Source: Actinomycetes bacterium
GTDB taxonomy: Bacteria > Actinomycetota > Acidimicrobiia > Acidimicrobiales > RAAP-2
Assembly (NCBI GenBank): GCA_021850345.1
Contig: JAJZMN010000040.1
Location: 1 to 15,159, forward strand
Reading direction: 5' to 3'
Length of the DNA stretch: 15,159 nt
Shown in pieces: positions 1-6,466 of the stretch. Every line of letters begins with the position of its first letter. Within the stretch, counting starts at the first letter, position 1. Made by a program: the position numbers and the translations under genes. The notes below the pieces were generated by a model. It did not search any database. It saw only the letters and a list, made by a program, of their open reading frames with translations, and had not been told where the DNA came from.

Positions 1-139
1 ATGACCTGCTGCTGTTCGAGGAGTTTGTTTGTACCGGCGAGACCTGCAAGCGTCTTCGTGAAGGACTCGTCCCTCCACGCACGCAGAGCCGAAAGAAGGG
101 CCGGAAGAAGGGGGACCCCTGGAGCCGACGCCCGCATCG
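1..139 (+). other. Unassigned left edge, possibly the tail of an upstream gene
   Basis: The third forward frame is open from the window edge and begins with residues DLLLFEEFVCTGETCKRLRE, followed by a basic tract rich in Lys and Arg near positions 90-110. It could be the C-terminal end of a gene lying mostly outside the window, but I do not recognise the family. The frame has no stop until 276-278, inside the aldolase remnant, so even its end is unclear. No promoter, terminator or RNA gene is visible here. Confidence 0.2.
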
Positions 140-278
140 TTGGTCGACTCGTCGAAGGCCCTGCGCGACGAAGTCGTCCTCGCGTGCCGCGTCCTCGAGT
201 CCCAGGGCCAAGGGGACATGGTCTGGGGACACGTGTCGGTCCGAGACCGAGATCATGCGGGCACGCTCGGACGTGTAG
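140..278 (+). pseudogene. Class II aldolase/adducin-family remnant, internally deleted and frameshifted
   Basis: From a TTG at 140 the second forward frame reads ALRDEVVLACRVLESQGQGD and then MVWGHVSVRD. This resembles the N-terminus of class II aldolase/adducin proteins, where a similar GN/GHxSxRD stretch occurs. At about 245 the similarity jumps to the third frame, which reads TEIMRARSDV at 246-275. That matches the family segment just before the metal-binding His-x-His region (HTEVMRARPDV-like). It is followed at once by TAG (276-278). About 40 residues that normally separate the two pieces are missing, and the metal-binding histidines and catalytic domain are absent. Intact relatives are sugar-phosphate aldolases, epimerases or decarboxylases that often sit in catabolic operons. 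The family call rests on motif memory only. A sequencing or assembly error could explain the frame change but not the missing stretch. Confidence 0.5.
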
Positions 279-529
279 CACTGACGGGACGGTGCGGTCA
301 TCGAGATCTACGGGGTCGCGTTCGTGCCGGACGGCGAGTAGCCAAGTCGCGCCCCACAGGGTGGTTCTTTCGAACGGCTGAGCTGGTGGCGAGGGCCCTG
401 CAGCTCCTTGCCTACTGCCGCGACCGGCTGGCGACCTCGACGGACTCGTGCTGCCAGAGGAGGGGCAGCCATCGTCCTACAGCGTTTGCGGGCTGCCGCA
501 GTTCGCTCGCTGGCAGAAGAGTCATCGTA
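279..529 (+). other. Decayed, non-coding-looking stretch
   Basis: No frame gives a recognisable domain. Short protein-like scraps occur in different frames: VIEIYGVAFVPDGE at about 294-335 ending in TAG, LVARALQLLA near 384-413, and DLDGLVLPEEGQPSS near 432-476. The second vaguely recalls the C-terminal helix of class II aldolases, so this may be more of the same broken gene, but I cannot prove it. Confidence 0.3.
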
Positions 530-545
530 CTTTTGTATATTCTAT
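530..545 (+). promoter_or_regulatory. AT-rich promoter/operator-like patch before the cyclase gene
   Basis: CTTTTGTATATTCTAT stands out as AT-rich in GC-rich DNA and lies 34-49 bases before the GTG start at 579, so it could supply a -10 element (TATATT at 536-541). No convincing -35 hexamer is seen. Its first ten bases, CTTTTGTATA, recur in the same orientation relative to the gene in front of the FAH-family gene on the other strand (3278-3287 read in reverse). There they form part of a perfect palindrome. Shared control of the two transcription units by one regulator is a reasonable inference. Confidence 0.4.
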
Positions 546-578
546 CTCAACTCACAGCAACGACGAGGGAGGGTTTCG

Positions 579-1424
579 GTGCGGCTTGTCGATCTCACGC
601 ATCCGTGGGGGCTCCACACCCCGGGGTGGGTCGGTTACGCGGGCGGAAAGATCTATTACACGCAGACGTTACAAACGAACCGCATCGTGTCGCAGCGGAT
701 CGAGACGTCGCTCCATACCGGGACGCATCTCGACGGACCGATGCACGCCGCCGACGGCGGCTTGGACATGGCGTCGCTTCCGCTGGAGAAGCTCGTCCAC
801 GAGGGCGTGATCGTGGACGTCTCGGACGTGGTGACGGACTGGGAGGTGATCAAGCCCGAGCACATCACCTCGAAGGTGGAGGTGAAAGAGGGCGACATCC
901 TCATCATCCATACGGGCTTCCACCGGTACTTCCAGGGTGCGCCGCGCCAGGACCTCGTCCGGTACTTCTGCATGCACCCAGGCGGTGGGGTCGAGCTCGC
1001 TGAGTGGATGCTCGATCTCAAGATCTCCTGGTGGGGGATCGACGCGGGCTCCGGTGACCACCCGATGAACACGACGATCCGCAACATGCGGCCTGACCTC
1101 GCGCGCCGCTTCGAAGAACACGTCGGCAAGAGCTGCCTCGAGTACTTCGGCGAGTACGAGTACACGCACCACTTGAGCGGCCGCAGAGTCAAAGAGGACC
1201 TCTTCCCGATGCACTACCTCGCGTTCCCCGGCGGGTGTATTCACGCGGAGAACGTCGGCGGCACAATCGACAGCGTTCTGAACACGCGCTGCGTCATCGG
1301 CGCCTTTCCCTGGAAGTTCGAAGGCGGTGAGGCGTGCCCCTGCCGGATCATCGCCTTCCTCGACGTTCCTGAGAACGAGGTGCGCGAGCTGGCCGGTCAG
1401 GTCAGCGCCTGCCCGGCGCCCTAG
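579..1424 (+). CDS. Cyclase-family metal-dependent hydrolase (kynurenine formamidase-like fold)
   Basis: The 281-residue protein belongs to the cyclase family (PF04199), which includes kynurenine formamidase and isatin hydrolase. These enzymes use a metal to hydrolyse amide or lactam bonds. The hallmark motif HTGTHLDGPMH is at residues 46-56 and supplies the metal-binding His and Asp. A second conserved region, GIDAGSGDHPMN, follows, then FPGGCIHAENVGG near the C-terminus. At 281 residues it is longer than bacterial KynB (about 210). The extra length lies between the GD-HPMN and FPGG regions and contains ARRFEEHVGKSCLEYFGEYE. The GTG at 579 was chosen because GAGGGAGGG (565-573) lies six bases upstream and the family fold begins at once (RLVDLTHP). 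The frame is open further upstream but has no family similarity there. Its stop lies two bases from the stop of the convergent gene. A lactam or N-acyl substrate would fit the neighbourhood; the exact one is unknown. Confidence 0.85.
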   Translation: MRLVDLTHPWGLHTPGWVGYAGGKIYYTQTLQTNRIVSQRIETSLHTGTHLDGPMHAADGGLDMASLPLEKLVHEGVIVDVSDVVTDWEVIKPEHITSKVEVKEGDILIIHTGFHRYFQGAPRQDLVRYFCMHPGGGVELAEWMLDLKISWWGIDAGSGDHPMNTTIRNMRPDLARRFEEHVGKSCLEYFGEYEYTHHLSGRRVKEDLFPMHYLAFPGGCIHAENVGGTIDSVLNTRCVIGAFPWKFEGGEACPCRIIAFLDVPENEVRELAGQVSACPAP

Positions 1425-1426
1425 TC

Positions 1427-1984
1427 CTAGTCCAGCAAGTCCCGGTCGCCGAAGCATGTGCCGGCAACCGTGTCCTCGAGTGGGACGCGCAGCGCGTCCA
1501 GGACCCGAGGCACCATGACATACGTGGAAGTGGTGACCACCAGCTCCACGTACCCTTCCGGACCCCACGTCCTGACCGAGTCGTCGACCAGTCCGTCGGG
1601 AACCGAGCCGTCGATGATGGCATCTGCGAGGTCGAGCGCGAGTCGCTCCTCTTCGTCGAAGACCTCGGAGGACTGCGCCGCTTTCACCGCGGCGATCCGG
1701 TCGTCGGAGAACCCGGCAGCGCGGGCCATCTGGACATGATGTGCCCATTCGTAGCCGGAACGGCTTCGGGCGGCAGTCCGGAGAATCATGAGCTCGCGAA
1801 GCGAGCGCCGCGTGTGGCACCGGTCTCGGAGGTCCCAGAGGAAGTGCAGCCACGCATCGACGATCGCCGGCGAGTTGGCCAGGGCCCGATAGAGATTGAC
1901 TTGCGCGGCTCCCCGTGCATGCAGCAGCTCGGCCACGTGATCGGGAAGTTCGGCAAGGGGGAGCGCTCGCGGCTCGGTCGTCAT
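1427..1984 (-). CDS. Carboxymuconolactone decarboxylase-like (AhpD-fold) protein
   Basis: A 185-residue all-helical protein of the carboxymuconolactone decarboxylase family (PF02627). The core family segment is LRELMILRTAARSRSGYEWAHHVQMARAAG, residues about 62-91 (described here by position), with the usual E-W-x-x-H arrangement. It lacks the CxxC pair of the AhpD peroxidase branch, so a thiol-peroxidase role is unlikely. A lactone decarboxylase-like or undefined role in aromatic-type catabolism is more likely. It is the last gene of the apparent FAH-RidA-CMD operon, 55 bases after RidA. The ATG at 1984 is preceded by only a weak ribosome binding site and, 11-24 bases upstream, by a perfect 14-base palindrome that may regulate it. 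Family assignment is firm; substrate is not. Confidence 0.85.
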   Translation of the reverse strand: MTTEPRALPLAELPDHVAELLHARGAAQVNLYRALANSPAIVDAWLHFLWDLRDRCHTRRSLRELMILRTAARSRSGYEWAHHVQMARAAGFSDDRIAAVKAAQSSEVFDEEERLALDLADAIIDGSVPDGLVDDSVRTWGPEGYVELVVTTSTYVMVPRVLDALRVPLEDTVAGTCFGDRDLLD

Positions 1985-1994
1985 CTTCGGATCA

Positions 1995-2008
1995 CGCTAC
2001 CGGTAGCG
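1995..2008. promoter_or_regulatory. Perfect 14-base palindrome upstream of the CMD-like gene
   Basis: CGCTACCGGTAGCG is exactly self-complementary. It lies in the 55-base gap between RidA and the CMD-like gene, ending 11 bases before the latter's ATG. It could be an operator half-site pair for a TetR-type regulator, or an RNA hairpin affecting translation or transcript decay. There is no U-tract, so it is a poor intrinsic terminator. Confidence 0.35.
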
Positions 2009-2039
2009 CTGCAGCTTCGCGCGTGGCGGCCCCTTGCGC

Positions 2040-2447
2040 CTAGCGCGCGGCGAATGCTTCGACCTCTATGAGGAAGCGCTCCTCCACGAGCCGGGAGACG
2101 ACGAGGAGGGTGTTCGGTGGATATTCCCCGTCGGGGAAGAGCTCCTCGAAGATGGCGGTCCGAGCCAGCATGAACTCGCCGACGTTCCCGTTACCGACGA
2201 GCAGGGTCGTCGTCTTGAAGATGTCGCGCGCCCCGAGACCGAGGGATGCGAGGGCGGTCATCACGTTACGGAAGGCCTGGGCGGTCTGCGCGCCGAGTCC
2301 TCCGTCTCCGGCGAGCTCGCCGTCCGGGGTAATGCCCACCTGCCCGGCGACCGTGATCAGCTCCGAGCCTCGGGCGATGCTGATGTGCGAGTACTTGCCC
2401 AGAGGTGCTCCAAGTCCTGTGGGCTGCCGCACCCAGTCGACTCCCAA
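2040..2447 (-). CDS. RidA/YjgF-family protein lacking the catalytic arginine
   Basis: A 135-residue Rid-family protein (YjgF/YER057c/UK114). Classical RidA hydrolyses reactive enamines or imines from amino-acid and amine metabolism; RutC-type members act in pyrimidine catabolism. Family features are VAGQVGITPDGEL (33-45), a LASLGLGARDIFKTT helix-strand unit (67-81) and the terminal LIEVEAFA. The arginine that RidA uses for imine hydrolysis sits in a P-x-R-[ST] turn. Here the turn reads PPNT, with Asn112 in its place, so the protein belongs to one of the non-RidA Rid subfamilies and may do something else. The TTG start at 2447 is supported by GGAGGG five bases upstream, and the sequence matches from the first residues. 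An overlapping ATG at 2452 is in another frame. The gene starts 36 bases after the FAH-family gene, probably on the same transcript. Confidence 0.88.
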   Translation of the reverse strand: MGVDWVRQPTGLGAPLGKYSHISIARGSELITVAGQVGITPDGELAGDGGLGAQTAQAFRNVMTALASLGLGARDIFKTTTLLVGNGNVGEFMLARTAIFEELFPDGEYPPNTLLVVSRLVEERFLIEVEAFAAR

Positions 2448-2483
2448 TGCATCCCTCCCTCTTTCGTTTCCAACGAGTCCAGA

Positions 2484-3203
2484 TCAGCCAGGGGCCTTGC
2501 GGACACGCACGGTGTTGTCGAGGCGACCAATGCCGTCGATCTCGCAGACCACACGGTCTCCGTCCTTCAGGTAACGCGGTGGTGTGAAGCCGACTGCGAC
2601 ACCGCTCGGCGTGCCCATGGCGATCAAGTCGCCCGGCTCGAGGGGCGTGATCCTCGAGATCGCAGCGATCGCCTCCGCAACTCCGAAGATCATGTCGCCG
2701 AGGACCGCCTTTTGGCGCAGTTCGCCGTTCACCCAGCAGACGATCGCGCGTTGAGGAAATTGAGGAAGCTCGTCACGCGGCACGAGGACCGGTCCGACAG
2801 GGGTCGCCTTGGGGAGTGACTTCCCGAGAAACCACTGCTTGTGCCGCTGTTGGAGGTCGCGGGCGGTGGTGTCGTTGACCACGGTGTACCCGAGGACGTG
2901 CTCCAGGGCTTGTTGCTTGCTGATGCGGGTGCCCCCCGCTCCGATCACGACGCCGAGCTCGACTTCGTAGTCGAGCGCCTCGGCGAGGTCCGCGTCGACG
3001 GCGATGTCGTCGGTGGGCCCGCAGAGGGACGACACCGGCTTGGTGAAGACGATCGGCGCCTCGGGCGCCACCTCGGTGTCGCGCGAGAAGCGGGCAAACT
3101 CGCTCGCGTGAGCGACATAGTTCTTGCCGAGGCAGAGCACGTTGCGTGGAGGCGCCACGCACAAGACGGGTCCTGCTCGGCTGCCGGCGGTTTCCGTGTG
3201 CAT
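2484..3203 (-). CDS. FAH-family hydrolase/isomerase (fumarylpyruvate hydrolase or HpcE type)
   Basis: A 239-residue protein of the fumarylacetoacetate hydrolase C-terminal family (PF01557). Members use Mg or Mn to cleave C-C bonds of acylpyruvates, decarboxylate or isomerise 2-oxo-diene acids, or hydrate them. Visible motifs are NVLCLGKNYVAHASE (21-35), the metal-binding E-x-E of LDYEVELG (E80, E82), the acid D111 in VVNDTTARD, WFLGKSL (124-130), and the MGTPSGVAVG loop (196-205). The frame runs 40 codons further upstream. I chose the ATG at 3203 because GGAGG lies four bases before it and because the upstream part overlaps the palindromic operator at 3275-3284. The short N-terminus resembles compact YcgM-like members. 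It heads the FAH-RidA-CMD operon. The exact reaction (hydrolase, decarboxylase or isomerase) cannot be read from the motifs. Confidence 0.9.
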   Translation of the reverse strand: MHTETAGSRAGPVLCVAPPRNVLCLGKNYVAHASEFARFSRDTEVAPEAPIVFTKPVSSLCGPTDDIAVDADLAEALDYEVELGVVIGAGGTRISKQQALEHVLGYTVVNDTTARDLQQRHKQWFLGKSLPKATPVGPVLVPRDELPQFPQRAIVCWVNGELRQKAVLGDMIFGVAEAIAAISRITPLEPGDLIAMGTPSGVAVGFTPPRYLKDGDRVVCEIDGIGRLDNTVRVRKAPG

Positions 3204-3274
3204 TCTCCCTCCGCGGGCTCTGCCAGCGTCTTCCGGTTTGGCGCCGGTCAGCAGCAGAGACGGGTCCGCCGGCA

Positions 3275-3284
3275 TTGTATACAA
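3275..3284. promoter_or_regulatory. Perfect palindrome TTGTATACAA, GntR-type operator candidate
   Basis: TTGTATACAA is fully self-complementary and AT-rich in GC-rich surroundings, 72-81 bases before the FAH start at 3203. The same core occurs in operators of FCD-type GntR regulators such as UxuR/ExuR (known family information). On the minus strand it reads CTTTTGTATACAATG, sharing CTTTTGTATA with the patch before the cyclase gene. TATACA could double as a -10 element, which would make this a repressor-over-promoter arrangement. No regulator gene lies in the window. Confidence 0.55.
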
Positions 3285-3395
3285 AAGAGCAGGGTGGCGA
3301 TCATGGCAGAGCGCCGGGATCATGCCAAGGGTCGCCAGCTCCCCGTGGTCGTCCGCGGAGGCGGATGCACGAAGGTGCGCGAGACGCCGCGCCCG

Positions 3396-4217
3396 TTACG
3401 GAGCCGCGCGGGCCCACCACCGCCCGTCGTGGCATTCAACCTGGACCTGGATGCCGTAGCAGCGCGACACGAGCGGACCGGTCAGCACCTCCTCGAGCGG
3501 ACCGGCGGCAATTAGGCGCCCCCCGCGCAGAAGCAGCCCGTGGGTGAACCCCGGGGGCACTTCCTCCAGGTGGTGGGTCACCAGTACGATGGCCGGCACC
3601 GCCGGATCCGACGCCAGCGCACCGATCCTCGAGACCAACCGCTCCCGCGCCCCGAGATCGAGCCCGGCTGCCGGCTCGTCGAGCAAGACCAGCTCGGCCG
3701 CGCCCATGAGCGAGCGGGCGATGAGCACCTGCTGGCGCTCGCCCTCCGAGAGCACCCCGAACGGCGCGTCCGCCAGACGGAGCGCTCCCGGTCCCATCAC
3801 CCGTTGAAGGAGGCGGTCGGCGGTCGCCCAGTCCGCTTCGCCGTAGCGACGAGGCACGGGGATCAGGGCGGCATCACGTCCGGTCACCACGATCTCGCGC
3901 GCGGTGAGGAACGGACGCAACGTCCGTCCTGTGGCAGCGCTCACCAGGGCAACCCTGGCGCGCACTGTCCGGAGGTCGCTCCGGCCGAAACGGTCGCCAA
4001 CGACCGACACGGCTCCGCAGCTCGGCATGAGCCGGGCTCCCGCGACCTGGAGCAGCGTCGTCTTGCCGGACCCGTTCGGACCGAGCACGACCCAGCGGTC
4101 CCCGGTGCCGACTTCCCAATCGACCGCATCGAGGATCGGCCGCCCACGGCGTACGACGGACACGCCTGCAAGGGAGATGACGGGGGCGGTGGCGACCACT
4201 CGGTCACTCCCCTCCAT
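3396..4217 (-). CDS. ABC-type ATP-binding protein without a permease partner
   Basis: A 273-residue ABC ATPase with every motif: Walker A GPNGSGKT (46-53), signature LSEGERQQ (156-163), Walker B LVLLDEP (176-182), D-loop AGLD, and switch histidines at 215-216 (VTHH). The sequence around HHLEEVPPGFTHGLLLRGGR resembles the YlmA-like group of metal/iron-type ATPases, which in actinobacteria often stand alone. No membrane-spanning permease or binding protein is in the window, so its partner is elsewhere or it has a non-transport role. The ATG at 4217 lies 37 bases past the stop of the FMN reductase gene, suggesting co-transcription. An alternative GTG at 4199 has GGAGGGG about nine bases before it and may be the true start. 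The link to the catabolic genes may be positional only. Confidence 0.88.
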   Translation of the reverse strand: MEGSDRVVATAPVISLAGVSVVRRGRPILDAVDWEVGTGDRWVVLGPNGSGKTTLLQVAGARLMPSCGAVSVVGDRFGRSDLRTVRARVALVSAATGRTLRPFLTAREIVVTGRDAALIPVPRRYGEADWATADRLLQRVMGPGALRLADAPFGVLSEGERQQVLIARSLMGAAELVLLDEPAAGLDLGARERLVSRIGALASDPAVPAIVLVTHHLEEVPPGFTHGLLLRGGRLIAAGPLEEVLTGPLVSRCYGIQVQVECHDGRWWARAAP

Positions 4218-4254
4218 GGATCGTCCGGACACTCCCTGTGGCTTCGCCGAGCGC

Positions 4255-5529
4255 CTACGCGTCGGACCCGACGCGGTCGGCTCGGGGCTTGCGGCCACTT
4301 CCATGGGCGAACTCACCCGACAGCCGGTACCACGCGTGGAGCGCCAATCGCCGCTTCGGCTCCCGCCAGCAGCGGAGCCAGTGGTGCTCGTCGTGCATGA
4401 TGCAGATGTTGCACGACACGCACTTTGGAACTGCCGTCGGTTGGCGGGTGAGGCGTTGCACGAGGTCCGGTTCACGGATGAGCGGGCGTGCCAACGAGAT
4501 GAAGTCCGCATCGCCGCTCATGATGACGTCGGACATCGTCTGGGGCTTGCGCAGCCCCCCGACGAGGATCACGGTCGTGTCGACCTGCCTGCGAAGTGCG
4601 CGGGCGAACTCACGGAAGTACGCCTCGGGCGCGGGGTCGCGAAAAACGCGGTTGAACAGGAGATCCTGGAGCGCCCTTCGCCGATCGACGCCCACGTAGG
4701 CGCGGATGGACCCTGACACGTAGTCGCTCATGAGGTTCGAGGAAACCTCGACGGCGTCGAGCCCCGCTGCCACGAGGTGGGCGACGTTGCCGATCGCCAT
4801 GTCCAGGTCCATGCCGCCGGGAAGATCGACGAGGTCTTTGAGCCCGAGCTTCATCGTCACGGGATAGCCCTCGGGGACGCACTCGCGTACCCTGTGGACC
4901 ACTCGAGCAGGGAACTCCCGGCGCCCTTCGGCGGATCCTCCCCAGCGATCGTTGCGGCGGTTGGTGAGAGGGGAGAGGAACTCGCTGATCAGGTAGCCGT
5001 TGGCCCCGTGGATGTGGATCCCGTCGAAGCCGGCGTCGACCGCACGCCGCGCCGCGCCGCCCCACGCCTCGATCGTCGCTTCGATCTCTTCGTCCGCGGC
5101 CCCGGGGACGGAGCGGCCGGTCATGACGTTCGCGACCGGGGAGGGGGCGAGCGGGACGACGCCGCCCATCGTCGACTGGCTCCCTGCATGTGCCAGCTGC
5201 GCAAAGAGCCGTCCGCCGACGTGGTGCACCTCGGAGACGAGGCCGGCGAGACCGGGCAGGTGGGTGTCGGAGCTGATGCCGGTCTGCAGCTTGCCGTACC
5301 GCCCGCGGTCCTCGACGTACATGTGCCCGGTGAACGCGAGCCCGACGCCGCCTCGAGCGAGCGCCCGGTGGATGTCGGCCATACGTCGCGTCACCGCGCC
5401 GTCGGGGCCGGCGGTCGACTCCCCGGTCCCCGCGCGAATGATGCGGTTCGGGACGTCGAGGGACCCGATGCGTCCCGGCCGAAGGAACGGGGGGACCTGG
5501 CCGACAGCGGGTGTCGAGGCCGGGATCAA
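4255..5529 (-). CDS. OYE-family NADH:flavin oxidoreductase with four-cysteine C-terminus
   Basis: An FMN-binding TIM-barrel reductase (Old Yellow Enzyme family, PF00724), 424 residues from the TTG at 5529. Landmarks: FLRPGRIGSLDVPNRIIRAG (15-34), AQLAHAGSQS (110-119, the usual HAGRQ region), FDGIHIHGANGYLISEFLSP (168-187) with NRRNDRWGG after it, and the FMN phosphate region ILVGGLRKPQ with SLARPLIREP (321-354). Cys370, 373, 376 and 387 form C-x2-C-x2-C-x10-C. This resembles the 4Fe-4S ligands of trimethylamine dehydrogenase and 2,4-dienoyl-CoA reductase, but the FAD/NAD domain that follows in those enzymes is absent. Such enzymes reduce activated C=C bonds of enones, dienoyl-CoAs or unsaturated rings. 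The start is uncertain: there is no ATG in frame nearby, TTG 5529 lacks a clear ribosome site, and GTG 5646 would add 39 residues with no family similarity. The gene is divergent from coxG and followed by the ABC ATPase. Confidence 0.85.
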   Translation of the reverse strand: MIPASTPAVGQVPPFLRPGRIGSLDVPNRIIRAGTGESTAGPDGAVTRRMADIHRALARGGVGLAFTGHMYVEDRGRYGKLQTGISSDTHLPGLAGLVSEVHHVGGRLFAQLAHAGSQSTMGGVVPLAPSPVANVMTGRSVPGAADEEIEATIEAWGGAARRAVDAGFDGIHIHGANGYLISEFLSPLTNRRNDRWGGSAEGRREFPARVVHRVRECVPEGYPVTMKLGLKDLVDLPGGMDLDMAIGNVAHLVAAGLDAVEVSSNLMSDYVSGSIRAYVGVDRRRALQDLLFNRVFRDPAPEAYFREFARALRRQVDTTVILVGGLRKPQTMSDVIMSGDADFISLARPLIREPDLVQRLTRQPTAVPKCVSCNICIMHDEHHWLRCWREPKRRLALHAWYRLSGEFAHGSGRKPRADRVGSDA

Positions 5530-5715
5530 GAGCGGCGCCGGGACCGGCGCCCCATCTGGGTCCGTGATCTCGAAGAAGACGGTCCGGAGGGAGTGGACGG
5601 GAGCAGGGACGGTTCCATTTGAAATAGAAATGTTAGCCCGCGACACGACAGTGAGATGATGTGCGGACCCGACTGCGGCAGCGGGGTGAAGAACGGAAAG
5701 GGAAGAGCGGACATC
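5530..5715. promoter_or_regulatory. Divergent intergenic region with AT-rich inverted repeat
   Basis: This stretch separates the divergent FMN reductase and coxG genes, so both promoters probably lie here. The AT-rich segment 5616-5632 contains inverted arms CATTT and AAATG around a seven-base centre, which could bind a regulator of both units. TTGAAA at 5619-5624 could be a plus-strand -35 element, but no good -10 follows at 16-18 bases. The minus-strand open frame runs through it, so part may be coding if the upstream GTG is used. Confidence 0.4.
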
Positions 5716-6435
5716 GTGGAATTTTCGAACCAATTCAAGGTCGCGTCGCCGATAGAGAAGGTGTGGGACGTCCTCACCGATGTGGAACGGATTGCCCCGT
5801 GCATGCCGGGCGCGCGGCTGCAGGAAGTCGAAGGGGACGAGTTCCGCGGGCTGGTGAAGGTGAAGGTCGGACCGATCTCTGCCGAATACCAGGGCAATGC
5901 CACCTTCCTCGAGCGCGACGCTGAGGAGTACCGTGCGGTCCTGAAGGCCGATGGCCGGGAGGTTCGTGGCCAGGGCAAGGCCAGCGCGACGATCACCGCT
6001 GCGCTGAGCCCCGACGGCTCGGGCACTGCCGTCACCGTCACGACCGAGCTGACGATCACCGGGAAGGTGGCGCAGTTCGGGCGGGGAGTGCTGGCCGACG
6101 TGAGTGGGAAGCTGCTCGGTGAATTCGTCCAGTCGCTCGAGTCGACGGTCCTCGCCGCCAACGGGTCGGTCCGCGCCTCCGACGAGCATCCAGGGACCGA
6201 GGCGACGGCCCCGACGACGGACGGGGACGTCGTGTCGCCTCGGACGCTCTCGGGAGCGCAGGGGGCGTCGGACGACGACGCCGCTGCCATCGATCTCTTC
6301 CAGGTCGCCGGGCCCGCAGTGCTGAAGCGCTTGCTCCCGGCATTCGCCGGCATCCTCGTCTTGTGGATGCTGATGCGGCGGGTTCGGCGCGGCGGCGATC
6401 CCGCACGCGGGACGGTAGCCGGAGGCGTCGACTGA
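5716..6435 (+). CDS. coxG: CoxG-like SRPBCC protein with C-terminal membrane anchor
   Basis: A 239-residue protein of the carbon monoxide dehydrogenase subunit G family (PF06240, SRPBCC fold). Residues 1-145 carry the typical FSNQFKVASPIEKVWDVL start, IAPCMPGA (26-33), and GKVAQFGRGVLADVSGKLL (116-134). A Ser/Thr/Asp-rich linker (150-195) leads to one membrane helix at about 205-220 followed by RRVRR, so it should be anchored with the soluble domain in the cytoplasm. In known systems CoxG recruits molybdenum hydroxylases of the CO-dehydrogenase/xanthine-dehydrogenase family to the membrane, possibly with quinone delivery. No such hydroxylase subunits are in this window; they may lie beyond it. 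GTG 5716 was chosen because the family sequence starts exactly there and AGGGAAG lies about ten bases upstream. An ATG at 5656 would add 20 unrelated residues. First gene of a three-gene operon. Confidence 0.87.
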   Translation: MEFSNQFKVASPIEKVWDVLTDVERIAPCMPGARLQEVEGDEFRGLVKVKVGPISAEYQGNATFLERDAEEYRAVLKADGREVRGQGKASATITAALSPDGSGTAVTVTTELTITGKVAQFGRGVLADVSGKLLGEFVQSLESTVLAANGSVRASDEHPGTEATAPTTDGDVVSPRTLSGAQGASDDDAAAIDLFQVAGPAVLKRLLPAFAGILVLWMLMRRVRRGGDPARGTVAGGVD

Positions 6436-6452
6436 GATGACCGAGACTCCGC

Positions 6453-6461
6453 GAAAGGAGG
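6453..6461 (+). promoter_or_regulatory. Strong ribosome binding site deciding the dehydrogenase start
   Basis: AAAGGAGG lies five bases before GTG 6467 and is close to a perfect anti-Shine-Dalgarno match. It lies inside the frame that would start at the ATG at 6437, one base after the coxG stop, so GTG 6467 is the likelier start. Confidence 0.65.
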
Positions 6462-6466
6462 CCGAC

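Noticed and set aside
1411..1430. Intrinsic terminator between the convergent cyclase and CMD-like genes
   Set aside because: Only two bases separate the stop codons and no stable hairpin with a T-run is visible.
669..1853. Long minus-strand open frame opposite the cyclase gene
   Set aside because: The plus strand carries the cyclase motif HTGTHLDGPMH in frame; the antisense product has no recognisable feature.
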